From positions 1 through 44,926 of the forward strand of contig ONBK01000015.1 in assembly GCA_900316055.1 (NCBI GenBank): a stretch of 44,926 nucleotides of DNA. The letters run 5' to 3'. A program made the position numbers and the translations under genes. A model generated the notes under the pieces. It searched no databases. It saw nothing but the letters and a program-made list of their open reading frames with translations, and was not told where the DNA came from. Below are positions 24,809 through 31,865 of this stretch, in pieces. Each line of letters opens with the position of its first letter. Within the stretch, counting starts at the first letter, position 1. Source of the stretch: an uncultured Bacteroidales bacterium (lineage in GTDB: Bacteria; Bacteroidota; Bacteroidia; Bacteroidales; P3).

Positions 24809-25462
24809 TTAAAAAATTGAAAGTGTTAAGAGGTCTTGGAAATCATTGATGAGGTAGTCAGCTCCGGCTTCGCGCAGTTGGGATTCTGTTTGGTTTCCGT
24901 AGGTTACCCCACAGGTAGGGCATCCTGCCGCACGTCCCATCATGATGTCGTAGGAGGCATCTCCTACCATTAGTGTTTCATTTGGGGAAGAGCCCGTAAT
25001 CTCCAGTACCCGTAGTGTGGGGTCGGGATAAGGCTTGCCACGAAGCACGTCGTCGGCACTCACCACCGCCTGTACCATCTTGTTAAAACCGAATGTTTGA
25101 ACGAATCGGTCAAGTGTGGCACGAGCTCTGCTGCTGCAGATGGCCAGTTGCATACCATGGTGGTGCAGCTCATGTAGGGTCTCCTCCACGTGAGGGAAGA
25201 GTGTTACCGTCCCAGGATAATTGTATTCGTCGAAGAGACGACGATAGACCTCGCAACAGCGTTCGGCCAAACAATCGTCGGCATCTAACAACTGCACAAA
25301 GCACTCCTTCAATGGTAACCCGATAATGGAGGCACATTCGGCATCTGTGCGCGAAGGCAACCCCAACTCCGCTATCGTGCCTTGCAGCGAGCGGAGAATC
25401 AGCGGTTGCGTGTCGGCCAGCGTGCCGTCGAAATCCAAAATTATCAGCCTAATCTTTCCCAC
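24809..25462 (-). CDS. HAD-superfamily phosphatase (phosphoglycolate phosphatase-like)
   Basis: 217 residues. HAD motif I is DFDGTLADT (Asp 10 nucleophile, Asp 12). Motif II Ser/Thr is in AICSSRA, motif III Lys in RGKPYPDP, and motif IV is MVGDASYDIMMG. A helical cap domain sits between motifs I and II, as in Gph/PpaX enzymes. It probably dephosphorylates a small phosphometabolite; the exact substrate cannot be read. It is 21 bases upstream of the PqqD-like gene on the same strand, perhaps only by chance. Confidence 0.88.
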   Translation of the reverse strand: MGKIRLIILDFDGTLADTQPLILRSLQGTIAELGLPSRTDAECASIIGLPLKECFVQLLDADDCLAERCCEVYRRLFDEYNYPGTVTLFPHVEETLHELHHHGMQLAICSSRARATLDRFVQTFGFNKMVQAVVSADDVLRGKPYPDPTLRVLEITGSSPNETLMVGDASYDIMMGRAAGCPTCGVTYGNQTESQLREAGADYLINDFQDLLTLSIF

Positions 25463-25497
25463 TTACACATTCAAGCGTTAACGCATTTACACATTTA
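25461..25497. repeat. AATGTGTAAATGCGTTAACGC-type tract between two minus-strand genes
   Basis: Units of the AATGTGTTAATG class (minus sense) fill the gap between the FMN-binding protein stop and the HAD start. Confidence 0.75.
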
Positions 25498-26055
25498 GAG
25501 TGCCTTCAATGCAGCCTGGACACTCTTGATTACGCCATTGCTGGTATAGGTGGCGCCGCTCACGACATCGACCTCCTTTTTCAGCGCCTGCTTCACGGTG
25601 AGACCGTTCCAGTTCTTGTAGAATCCGGCATCCTCCACTTTCTTGGCAAACTTGGGTGTCTCTGTGTTGTCTAACAGCCATACGCCGAGAATCACCTGTT
25701 TGGGACTGAGGGCGATGATTACGGGTGTTTCGCCGTTGTAGCCTTTGATGCCGTCGCTGGCGGGCTTGCTGTAGACGGCGTAGCCGAGGAGTTTTTTGTT
25801 GGCATCGTAGACCTCGGTCCATTTCTTGTTTTTCTTCACGTTTTTCACTGTGGGGAAGGCTTTGATAATGGCCATGTCGATACCGTCTGTTTTGGATTGG
25901 TCGTTTTTGTTTTGACAACCCTGCTGCTGGGCAGTCTGTCCGTGATGCTGTGCGTGGTGAGGACAGTTGCCGCAGTTTCCGTGTCCGTGCTGAGCCATGG
26001 CCATACCACCGGTGAGGAGGACCATAAGGGCCAGGGTGATGATTTTTTTCGTCAT
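25495..26055 (-). CDS. Secreted FMN-binding protein with covalent flavin site and His/Cys-rich N-terminus
   Basis: 186 residues. A signal peptide (1-21, AMA-Q) is followed by a His/Cys-rich linker (23-47, HGHGNCGNCPHHAQHHG). The FMN_bind domain carries the flavinylation motif DxxSGAT as D163-VV-S166-GAT, so Thr169 is the predicted flavin-bearing residue, attached by ApbE. Such proteins shuttle electrons outside the cytoplasm. The His/Cys linker suggests metal binding, which is inference. No ApbE gene is in the window. The CapA gene lies 12 bases upstream. Confidence 0.88.
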   Translation of the reverse strand: MTKKIITLALMVLLTGGMAMAQHGHGNCGNCPHHAQHHGQTAQQQGCQNKNDQSKTDGIDMAIIKAFPTVKNVKKNKKWTEVYDANKKLLGYAVYSKPASDGIKGYNGETPVIIALSPKQVILGVWLLDNTETPKFAKKVEDAGFYKNWNGLTVKQALKKEVDVVSGATYTSNGVIKSVQAALKAL

Positions 26056-26067
26056 ATTTTTAGTTTT

Positions 26068-27306
26068 TTATTGTTTCTTCAATTTAGTACTTTTTTTCGG
26101 TTTTTCTTGCAGCATCTTATTCAGCAGAGGATTTCCTCGCAGTGGTACCACACCACCAACTTTGGTGTGTACCGGTAAGGTGTTGCGGTAGAAGAGATGT
26201 TCTTCGATGTTCTGTCCGTCTTTAAGGGTGCAGTCCTCCAGCCGCTTGCGGGTGTTCTGGTCGAAAAGTTGCAGGGCTTTCAGAAGGTCGCCTTCAATCT
26301 GGTAGCTCTCGGGATAGGTTACAGCATCGGTCGAAGGGACGATGTAGTATTGGTAAAGGCTGTCCACGGTGCCGCGATGGACCCAATAAGGCAGGTATTG
26401 CCATTCCTGCTCCAGTCCAACGCCTTCTCCCATATTAAGGGTCTTTTGAAGAGTCAATTCCACCATGATGCCTCCGTCGCAGTTTTCGTTGCGTTGGTTG
26501 CTCACCAGATTGCCCATCGAATAGATGACCACTTCGGGATAGCGGTTGTTGTCGGGGATGGCATCGAGGGTGAAGTTCTGCACCACATGGGGATGGCCAC
26601 CGATGACAGCATCGCATCCGTGTTCGAGTAGCCATCGGGCAGTTTGCTCCTGTTCTTTGTTGGCTTTCACGGCATACTCGATGCCCCAGTGGATAAGGGT
26701 GATGACGAAGTCGGCACCTTTCTCTCGTGCCACGCGCAGGTCGCGGGCCATCTCGAGGGTGTCGATAAGGTTGACGATATTGGGCTCTACGGCAGGGATG
26801 CCGTTGGTGCCATAGGTGTAAGTGAGCAGCGCCAGCCGAATGCCGTTTCGTTCTACCATCAAGGGGTGCTCTGTGTCATGTTGGTCGCGGTCGCGGTAGG
26901 TGCCGAGATGGGGAATTCCGAGGCTGTCCAAGGTGCGAAGGGTGCGCTCTAGTCCTTTCTTTCCGCGATCCATGCAATGGTTGTTGGCGGTAATCATGAT
27001 GTCGAAGCCTGCCTCTTTGGCGTAGGCTGCTAGCGCGTCGGGGGCCGAGAACTGGGGATAGCCGCTGTAGGGCTTGCCGGCCAAAGGTACTTCGAGGTTG
27101 ACGATGGCCAAGTCGGCAGTCTGCAGATAGTCTTTCACATAGCGGAAGCAAGGTGCATAGTCATAGCTGCCGTCAACTTGCTTTGCGGCATTGACTTGCG
27201 GCATGTGACTCATTAGGTCGCCGGCGAAGATAATCTTCACACGTTGCCCTTGCACTATTGTACAGAGTATTAGAAATGATAAGATAATTATCTTTTTATT
27301 TCTCAT
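26068..27306 (-). CDS. CapA family protein (metallophosphatase-like fold), secreted
   Basis: 412 residues with a signal peptide (about 1-20, ending VQGQ). The CapA/PgsA domain shows FAGDLMSH near 28, NLEVPLAG, ITANNHCMDRGKKGLERTL, HWGIEY and GGHPHVVQ. These hold the metal-binding Asp, Asn and His residues of the calcineurin-like phosphoesterase fold. CapA proteins take part in poly-gamma-glutamate capsule formation in Bacillus. In Bacteroidota lone CapA homologues have no proven role, and no capB/capC is nearby. The C-terminal 60 residues end in a Lys-rich tail. Confidence 0.9.
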   Translation of the reverse strand: MRNKKIIILSFLILCTIVQGQRVKIIFAGDLMSHMPQVNAAKQVDGSYDYAPCFRYVKDYLQTADLAIVNLEVPLAGKPYSGYPQFSAPDALAAYAKEAGFDIMITANNHCMDRGKKGLERTLRTLDSLGIPHLGTYRDRDQHDTEHPLMVERNGIRLALLTYTYGTNGIPAVEPNIVNLIDTLEMARDLRVAREKGADFVITLIHWGIEYAVKANKEQEQTARWLLEHGCDAVIGGHPHVVQNFTLDAIPDNNRYPEVVIYSMGNLVSNQRNENCDGGIMVELTLQKTLNMGEGVGLEQEWQYLPYWVHRGTVDSLYQYYIVPSTDAVTYPESYQIEGDLLKALQLFDQNTRKRLEDCTLKDGQNIEEHLFYRNTLPVHTKVGGVVPLRGNPLLNKMLQEKPKKSTKLKKQ

Positions 27307-27334
27307 TTTTCATTTACCCTTTCACTTCTTTTGA

Positions 27335-29095
27335 TTAATATTCAATCACCAGTGCTCCGCTGACAGCCCAGTGGCTGAACATGCCCTCGATGGGCTTGCC
27401 CTGTGGGATGGCCACAGTGATGGTGTGCTCCTTGCCATCGGACCAAGGCGTAAGGTCGAAGTAGACAGGCTGCGTGGCGGTGCCGGGGCACCAGCCGCTG
27501 CGCGAGAAGTCGCTGCTTGAGAGGCCGTTCCAGAAGTTACCACTCACGGGGTTAAGGTCGCGGTAGCAGCCGCAGTCCTGCCGCCAGGGTGTGTAAGTGA
27601 AGGCGGGCTTGCCGTCAATAAGGATGGTGTTGGTTTTGGGTACGAACTCGTCGCCCTCGCCCCAGCCGCCGTGGCCGGTAGAGATATAACGCAGGAGCAC
27701 TCTCTTAGCACCCTTGGGAATCCAAACGCCGCCGAATGTGCTGAGCGAGTCGGTGGCGAAGAGTTTGCCATAGTTCTGGCCCGCCATCTCCAGCACATTG
27801 CAGGTGTTGAAGAGTGAGCGTATAAGGGGTTTATTGCCACTGCTGTCGGGCACCGTGTAGTCGTTAGGGTATGACTTGAGGTCGAGGCTGACGATGTGTC
27901 CGCCGGCATCGTAGTTGCCTATCCATACACCGATAAGCACGTCTCCCTGCAACAGCGGAGCTAGGTCGCTGACTTCCTGCCGATAATAGGTCTCGTCGGC
28001 CCAGTCGATGCCGAAGCCTGCCATGCGCTCGTTGAAGTGGCCCACGCCGAAGGGGGTGAAGAAGCGCATCAACTCGACCGGCGGGTCGTAAACAAACGAC
28101 GAAATGCGGTATTTCTTTAAGTGGCTGATGCCTGAACGTATGCCCTGGTAGCGTTCACCGTTGCGGTCGATAAAGATAGGTAGCGAGTCGGGGTGTCCGT
28201 TGATGCCGTCGAAGAAGGTAGGCTCGAGGCTATTGTTGAACCCGGGGATGACGAACACGGATCCCGTGCGGTCGTAGGCATCGCCGTTGCTGCGTTGGTG
28301 CAGTTCGAGGAAATGTTGGTAGTGTTCCGGCAGCATAGGGAGGTGAAGCCTCTTGAGGGCCAGGGTACCGCCGGCATAGTGCAGCACCGTATCGAAGGGG
28401 ATGCTGTCGCTCACATGCGCATTCTGCGCACCCCAGTGTAGCTGTACGTTGTCGAAGATGCGGGTGGTGACGACCAGCCGCTCCTTCATGATGCGGTCCA
28501 GTTCACGCGGCGATACCCGACGACCACTTTCCACTTTCCACTTTCCACTTTCCACTTTCTTCGCCTTTTCTGCTTTTGCCAATTTTAGCAGCAGTTGTCC
28601 GTTACGGCTGTAGGTGAGGAGTACGCCTTTCTTGAGGCCGTAGTGGGGCAGGGGGGTGGCATCCACAGGGGACTTCTCGTCCATCTCGAAAACGAGGGTG
28701 TTACTATTGACAGAGGTTTTCCACTTACCACCTTCCATTTTCCACTCCAAATCGCTGCGCGAGAATCCCGTGCGATAATAATAGGCGCTGTCGTCATAGT
28801 AGGCCGACACGGTGATGCTGTCGGCCGCATAGTCAGCACTTGTCACCGTCTGAGCATAGCCCGGGATTAACGTGCCCTCAGGTTTAGGAGTCAGAATGAC
28901 GATGGAGCCGTCGGGATTGCGTTCTACGGTGATGACTGTGGTGTCGGTCTTCTCTCCGTACTCGAACTGCCAGTAGGTAAACCTATTGGCCTCCTTCGGA
29001 ATCTTCACCTGCGCCGTCACCACCATTGGCAGCAGCAAAAACACTAGCGCATTAACACATTTACGCATTAAAACATTCCCAAACAGCCTCCTCAT
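27335..29095 (-). CDS. PNGase F-like peptide-N-glycosidase, secreted
   Basis: 586 residues: signal peptide, an N-terminal extra domain (about 30-205), then a PNGase F-like double beta-sandwich. Landmarks match PNGase F: NGDAYDRTGSVFVI (Asp 275, aligned by eye with catalytic Asp 60), GGWGEGDEF (Glu 483, with Glu 206), and RSGWCPG (533-538). The enzyme would remove N-linked glycans from glycoproteins by cutting the Asn-GlcNAc amide, supporting host glycoprotein foraging. The N-terminal domain resembles the bowl-like module of longer PNGases. Two parts are repeat-encoded: the signal peptide (GNVLMRKCVNALV) and a KKVESGKWKVESG insert (179-191) just before the catalytic part. An internal ATG at codon 10 is an alternative start. 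Confidence 0.87.
   Translation of the reverse strand: MRRLFGNVLMRKCVNALVFLLLPMVVTAQVKIPKEANRFTYWQFEYGEKTDTTVITVERNPDGSIVILTPKPEGTLIPGYAQTVTSADYAADSITVSAYYDDSAYYYRTGFSRSDLEWKMEGGKWKTSVNSNTLVFEMDEKSPVDATPLPHYGLKKGVLLTYSRNGQLLLKLAKAEKAKKVESGKWKVESGRRVSPRELDRIMKERLVVTTRIFDNVQLHWGAQNAHVSDSIPFDTVLHYAGGTLALKRLHLPMLPEHYQHFLELHQRSNGDAYDRTGSVFVIPGFNNSLEPTFFDGINGHPDSLPIFIDRNGERYQGIRSGISHLKKYRISSFVYDPPVELMRFFTPFGVGHFNERMAGFGIDWADETYYRQEVSDLAPLLQGDVLIGVWIGNYDAGGHIVSLDLKSYPNDYTVPDSSGNKPLIRSLFNTCNVLEMAGQNYGKLFATDSLSTFGGVWIPKGAKRVLLRYISTGHGGWGEGDEFVPKTNTILIDGKPAFTYTPWRQDCGCYRDLNPVSGNFWNGLSSSDFSRSGWCPGTATQPVYFDLTPWSDGKEHTITVAIPQGKPIEGMFSHWAVSGALVIEY
28523..28559. repeat. CTTTCCA tandem tract in the PNGase F-like gene
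   Basis: Five consecutive near-exact copies of the 7-base unit (CTTTCCA) are read on the minus strand as KVESGKWKVESG. A weaker copy at 28718-28745 encodes MEGGKWKT. Same class as 5811-5857. Confidence 0.88.
29046..29084. repeat. AATGTGTTAATG-type tract forming the PNGase F-like signal peptide
   Basis: On the minus strand, units GGGAATGTTTTAATG, CGTAAATG, TGTTAATG encode GNVLMRKCVNALV. This is the n-region and the start of the h-region of the signal peptide. Confidence 0.8.
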
Positions 29096-29129
29096 AACTC
29101 TTAACTATTAACTTTTATCTTTTAACTGT

Positions 29130-30701
29130 TTAGAATCCCATTCCAAACATCTGCCAGTAGTCGGCTTCGAGGTTCTGCCAGGCGGCACGGGTGTTCTCGT
29201 AGATTTGCTTTGTGTAGGCGTTGAGTTTCTTATAGGCTTTCTTGGGGTTCTCTTTGATGTCGTCTTCGAGGGCTTTGAGGCCGCTGAAGGCGGTACCCTC
29301 CTGCTGCAGGACGGCGTTCATGTGCTGCTTCTTGGTGCGCTGCCAAGCTACGGTAGCCAACTTGTTGGCGCGACGGTATTGCCACAGCCAGGCCTCGGGG
29401 TCATAGTTCTTCTGTCCGCAACGATAGAAGGCTTCGGGCAGCTCGGTAGTGCCGCAGAAGATGGGTATGCGGGGACTCTGGCCGGGGTTGTCGACGGCCA
29501 TCCAGCAGATGCCGCCCACCTCGTCGGGCAGCCAGTCGCGCAGCTGCGCCACGAAGCTGTAGCTGCACCAGGCCACGCTGACGGTACGTTTGAAGTCGAT
29601 GGTGCCGGGTGCCAGCATATTGAGAGTCTGCTGCATGGTGCCTCCCAACCAAGGGTTGGCGATGGGACTGATCACGGTGTCTTTATAGTTGCTGCCGTCA
29701 TCACGCTTGCGGTTCACCACCACCTTGAGGTTCTTGCACATGTCCATGTCGGTACCCTCGTAGGTGGAGCGCAGCAGGCTCATCACGTCGGTAACATCGA
29801 CTGGGTTGTCGGGCTTTATGCTGAAGGGCAACTCTGGCATATCGTAGGTGAATCCCTGCGAAGGAGCCAGAGCGTTGAAGATAAAGTATTCACGTTCGCG
29901 GAAGTTGCGGCCGTTGGCCCACGAAGTGTTGAAGGCTTTCCAGAAGACAAAGTCGCCTTCACCATCCCAAAGGCCGTATTTCTTGGCCACCTCCTCCACA
30001 TTATCGGAACACATGAAGTAGTCAGGGTTATTGCGCTGCAACTTGCCGATACGTGGGATGTTGCAACTTACGGCGATATGGTCGTCGGGCACACGCTGTG
30101 CTGCCCATACACCGCCAATCTGGTCAGGACCGCAGCCAAGAATCTCCATCTGCCACACCTCCTTGCGGTCGGCGATGGTGATGCACTCGCCCCCGTCGGC
30201 ATAGCCGTATTTAGCCACGAGGTTGCCGATGAGGCGGATGGCTTCGCGAGCCGTGGTGCAACGTTGCAGAGCAATGCGTTCCAACTCTTCGATGAGGAAC
30301 ATGGCGTTCTCGTTCACCAAAGTGTCGGGACCGCTGAAGGTACTTTCGCCAATGGCCAGCTGGTGCTCATTGAGGCAGGGGTATGAGGTGTTGAGGTAGG
30401 CGTAGGTGTGTGCCACCTCGGGAATAGTGCCGGCTACGCGGATACCAGTGGTGTCACTGGGAGAGACGGTGTGCATGGTGCCTTTGCGCACCTCATGTTT
30501 GGAACCTTTCTTGTGGTCTGCTGCCGGCTCGACGGTCATCCACGTGCGGTAGCGTCCGTCGCAAGTGTGCGATGTGATGACGCTGCCATCGGTCGAAGCT
30601 TTTTTGCCCACCATGATGGAGGTGCAACTCTCCTTGTGATTTACTTGCGCCGTTAAAACCAAGGGTAGCGCAATGGCTAAGAGTATCAGTATCTTCTTCA
30701 T
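29130..30701 (-). CDS. C69 family dipeptidase (N-terminal nucleophile hydrolase), secreted
   Basis: 523 residues. A signal peptide (1-18) and short pro-segment lead to Cys 26 in ESCTSIMVGKKASTDGS. Cys 26 is the N-terminal nucleophile freed by processing in PepD-type C69 peptidases. ADGGECITIADRKEVWQMEILG is the family's core. It would cleave dipeptides or other small amides in the periplasm. The frame is open 20 codons further upstream, but the ATG at 30701 begins the signal peptide and lies just behind a consensus promoter, so it is the better start. It heads a same-strand series down to the S26/VanZ gene. Confidence 0.93.
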   Translation of the reverse strand: MKKILILLAIALPLVLTAQVNHKESCTSIMVGKKASTDGSVITSHTCDGRYRTWMTVEPAADHKKGSKHEVRKGTMHTVSPSDTTGIRVAGTIPEVAHTYAYLNTSYPCLNEHQLAIGESTFSGPDTLVNENAMFLIEELERIALQRCTTAREAIRLIGNLVAKYGYADGGECITIADRKEVWQMEILGCGPDQIGGVWAAQRVPDDHIAVSCNIPRIGKLQRNNPDYFMCSDNVEEVAKKYGLWDGEGDFVFWKAFNTSWANGRNFREREYFIFNALAPSQGFTYDMPELPFSIKPDNPVDVTDVMSLLRSTYEGTDMDMCKNLKVVVNRKRDDGSNYKDTVISPIANPWLGGTMQQTLNMLAPGTIDFKRTVSVAWCSYSFVAQLRDWLPDEVGGICWMAVDNPGQSPRIPIFCGTTELPEAFYRCGQKNYDPEAWLWQYRRANKLATVAWQRTKKQHMNAVLQQEGTAFSGLKALEDDIKENPKKAYKKLNAYTKQIYENTRAAWQNLEADYWQMFGMGF

Positions 30702-30731
30702 TGAGTATGTGTTTTTCCAGAAATAACGCTG

Positions 30732-30762
30732 CAAAAATACGCAAATTTTTTGAAACAGCAAA
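30732..30762 (-). promoter_or_regulatory. Bacteroidota-type promoter of the C69 dipeptidase gene
   Basis: On the minus strand, TTTG (30762-30759), 19 bases, then TATTTTTG (30739-30732). The predicted start point is about 25 bases before the ATG. Confidence 0.82.
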
Positions 30763-30782
30763 ATAAACTCGAAATAGGTTGT

Positions 30783-31100
30783 TTATATCACCTCTTTCGT
30801 TAATCCACCGTAGGTTTTGGTGGCGGCGAGGAGGGCTTCGTCGGTGGTGAGGAGTTCGTAATAGGTGCAGCGGATGACGATTTGCTGGCTGCAGCGGGTG
30901 TCTCGGATGTGCACCAAAGCCCAGCCGCTTATCTTATCGGCGAAGTCGTCGCTTACCGGCATACTAGACAGCGACAGGATGGCGTCGGACATCAGGCTAC
31001 GACGCGGGGTGAAGACCACAGGAGTGCGTCGCATCAAACTCCCATTGTGAAGATAGAAGGTTATTCTGCTCTTTTTCAAACTGCCATTGAGCAGCCCCAT
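30783..31100 (-). CDS. Small hypothetical protein
   Basis: 105 residues from the ATG at 31100 (MGLLNGSLKKSRITFYLHNGS). The frame is open 49 codons further but would overlap the terminator of the lipoprotein gene. The sequence is a mixed alpha/beta pattern with ITFYLHNGS and WALVHIRDTRCSQQIVIRCTYYELL. I recognise no family. No signal peptide and no clear promoter or ribosome-binding site. It may be a real small gene or a chance frame. Confidence 0.4.
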   Translation of the reverse strand: MGLLNGSLKKSRITFYLHNGSLMRRTPVVFTPRRSLMSDAILSLSSMPVSDDFADKISGWALVHIRDTRCSQQIVIRCTYYELLTTDEALLAATKTYGGLTKEVI

Positions 31101-31152
31101 AGGCTTCTGTTGTCGAAGAAACGTTATGATGCTTTGGTATATAATAAGGGAA

Positions 31153-31173
31153 AGAGGGCCACATGGACCCTCT
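31153..31173 (-). terminator. Probable terminator behind the 31201-31752 lipoprotein
   Basis: On the minus strand, AGAGGG...CCCTCT forms a hairpin with internal CCA/TGG pairing, followed by TTTCCCTTATT. It lies 28 bases beyond the lipoprotein stop. Confidence 0.55.
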
Positions 31174-31200
31174 ATATGATTGTGTGGGATATGCTTTATG

Positions 31201-31752
31201 TTAGTCTTCCCAGGGGACAGGTACAAACTCGCTGGTGGGGACGACAATCTTGACGCTTAGGTTCATGCCGTTTTTCAGCACACCGTCGACCTTGTACAGC
31301 AGGCCGGCATCGTCGGTCTGGATGACGAGGGTGCCGCTGGTGAAGATTGACTGACCGGGGTATTCGGTATCACCGAGGCCATTGGCCTCGCTAAACCCAT
31401 CGGGGTTATAACCTTGGCAGAAACCATCCATCTCTTGTGCATCGAAGGAGAAGAAATAGAGTCCTCCGGGGTTGCTGGAGGTGAGGTCGGCGGTAAGGTT
31501 GGTGGCACTGACATCGCCAATGAATCGGTAGGCTCTCTCTTCGCCTTCGGCTGCAGGCTGGTAGCAGTCCATGTAACGGGGCACACCGCCTTCCGTCTGG
31601 ATATGGCTTTCCAATGGAAGTCTGATATTGTTGATGACAATCTCGTTGTCGTTGGCGGCGACGGGAGTATCCTTCTCGTCGTCCTTTTTGCATCCGGTCA
31701 TCAGCAGCGATCCCATGGCCACGAAGCAGAGGAAAAATTTGGCTGTTTTCAT
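31201..31752 (-). CDS. Small lipoprotein, function unknown
   Basis: 183 residues. Lipobox LMTGC (Cys 21) is followed by KKDDE, the surface-export-type pattern of Bacteroidota. The mature part looks beta-rich, with TSSNPGGLYFFSFDA and a strand-rich C-terminus. It is similar in style, but not clearly homologous, to the lipoprotein at 2262. It lies 33 bases behind tRNA-Arg on the same strand, with a probable terminator downstream. Confidence 0.72.
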   Translation of the reverse strand: MKTAKFFLCFVAMGSLLMTGCKKDDEKDTPVAANDNEIVINNIRLPLESHIQTEGGVPRYMDCYQPAAEGEERAYRFIGDVSATNLTADLTSSNPGGLYFFSFDAQEMDGFCQGYNPDGFSEANGLGDTEYPGQSIFTSGTLVIQTDDAGLLYKVDGVLKNGMNLSVKIVVPTSEFVPVPWED

Positions 31753-31785
31753 TTTGGTTGTTTTTTAGGTTGATGAATTGTTTTG

Positions 31786-31857
31786 TACCTCCTGGGGGAA
31801 TCGAACCCTCATCTAAGGTTTAGGAAACCTCTATTCTATCCGTTGAACTAAGGAGGC
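31786..31857 (-). tRNA. tRNA-Arg (anticodon CCT)
   Basis: A full cloverleaf can be drawn: acceptor GCCTCCT / AGGAGGT, a D arm with TTCAACGGATAGAA, an anticodon loop TTTCCTAAA (CCT at 31824-31822), and a T arm GAGGGTTCGATTCCCCC. CCA is not encoded. The 5' end is only 8 bases behind the infB stop codon, so it is probably cut out of the rimP-nusA-infB transcript. Confidence 0.95.
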
Positions 31858-31865
31858 AGGCAAAC

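Noticed and set aside
30882..31253. Plus-strand open frame opposite the small hypothetical gene
   Set aside because: No start signals or protein features; it covers a probable terminator and the end of the lipoprotein gene.
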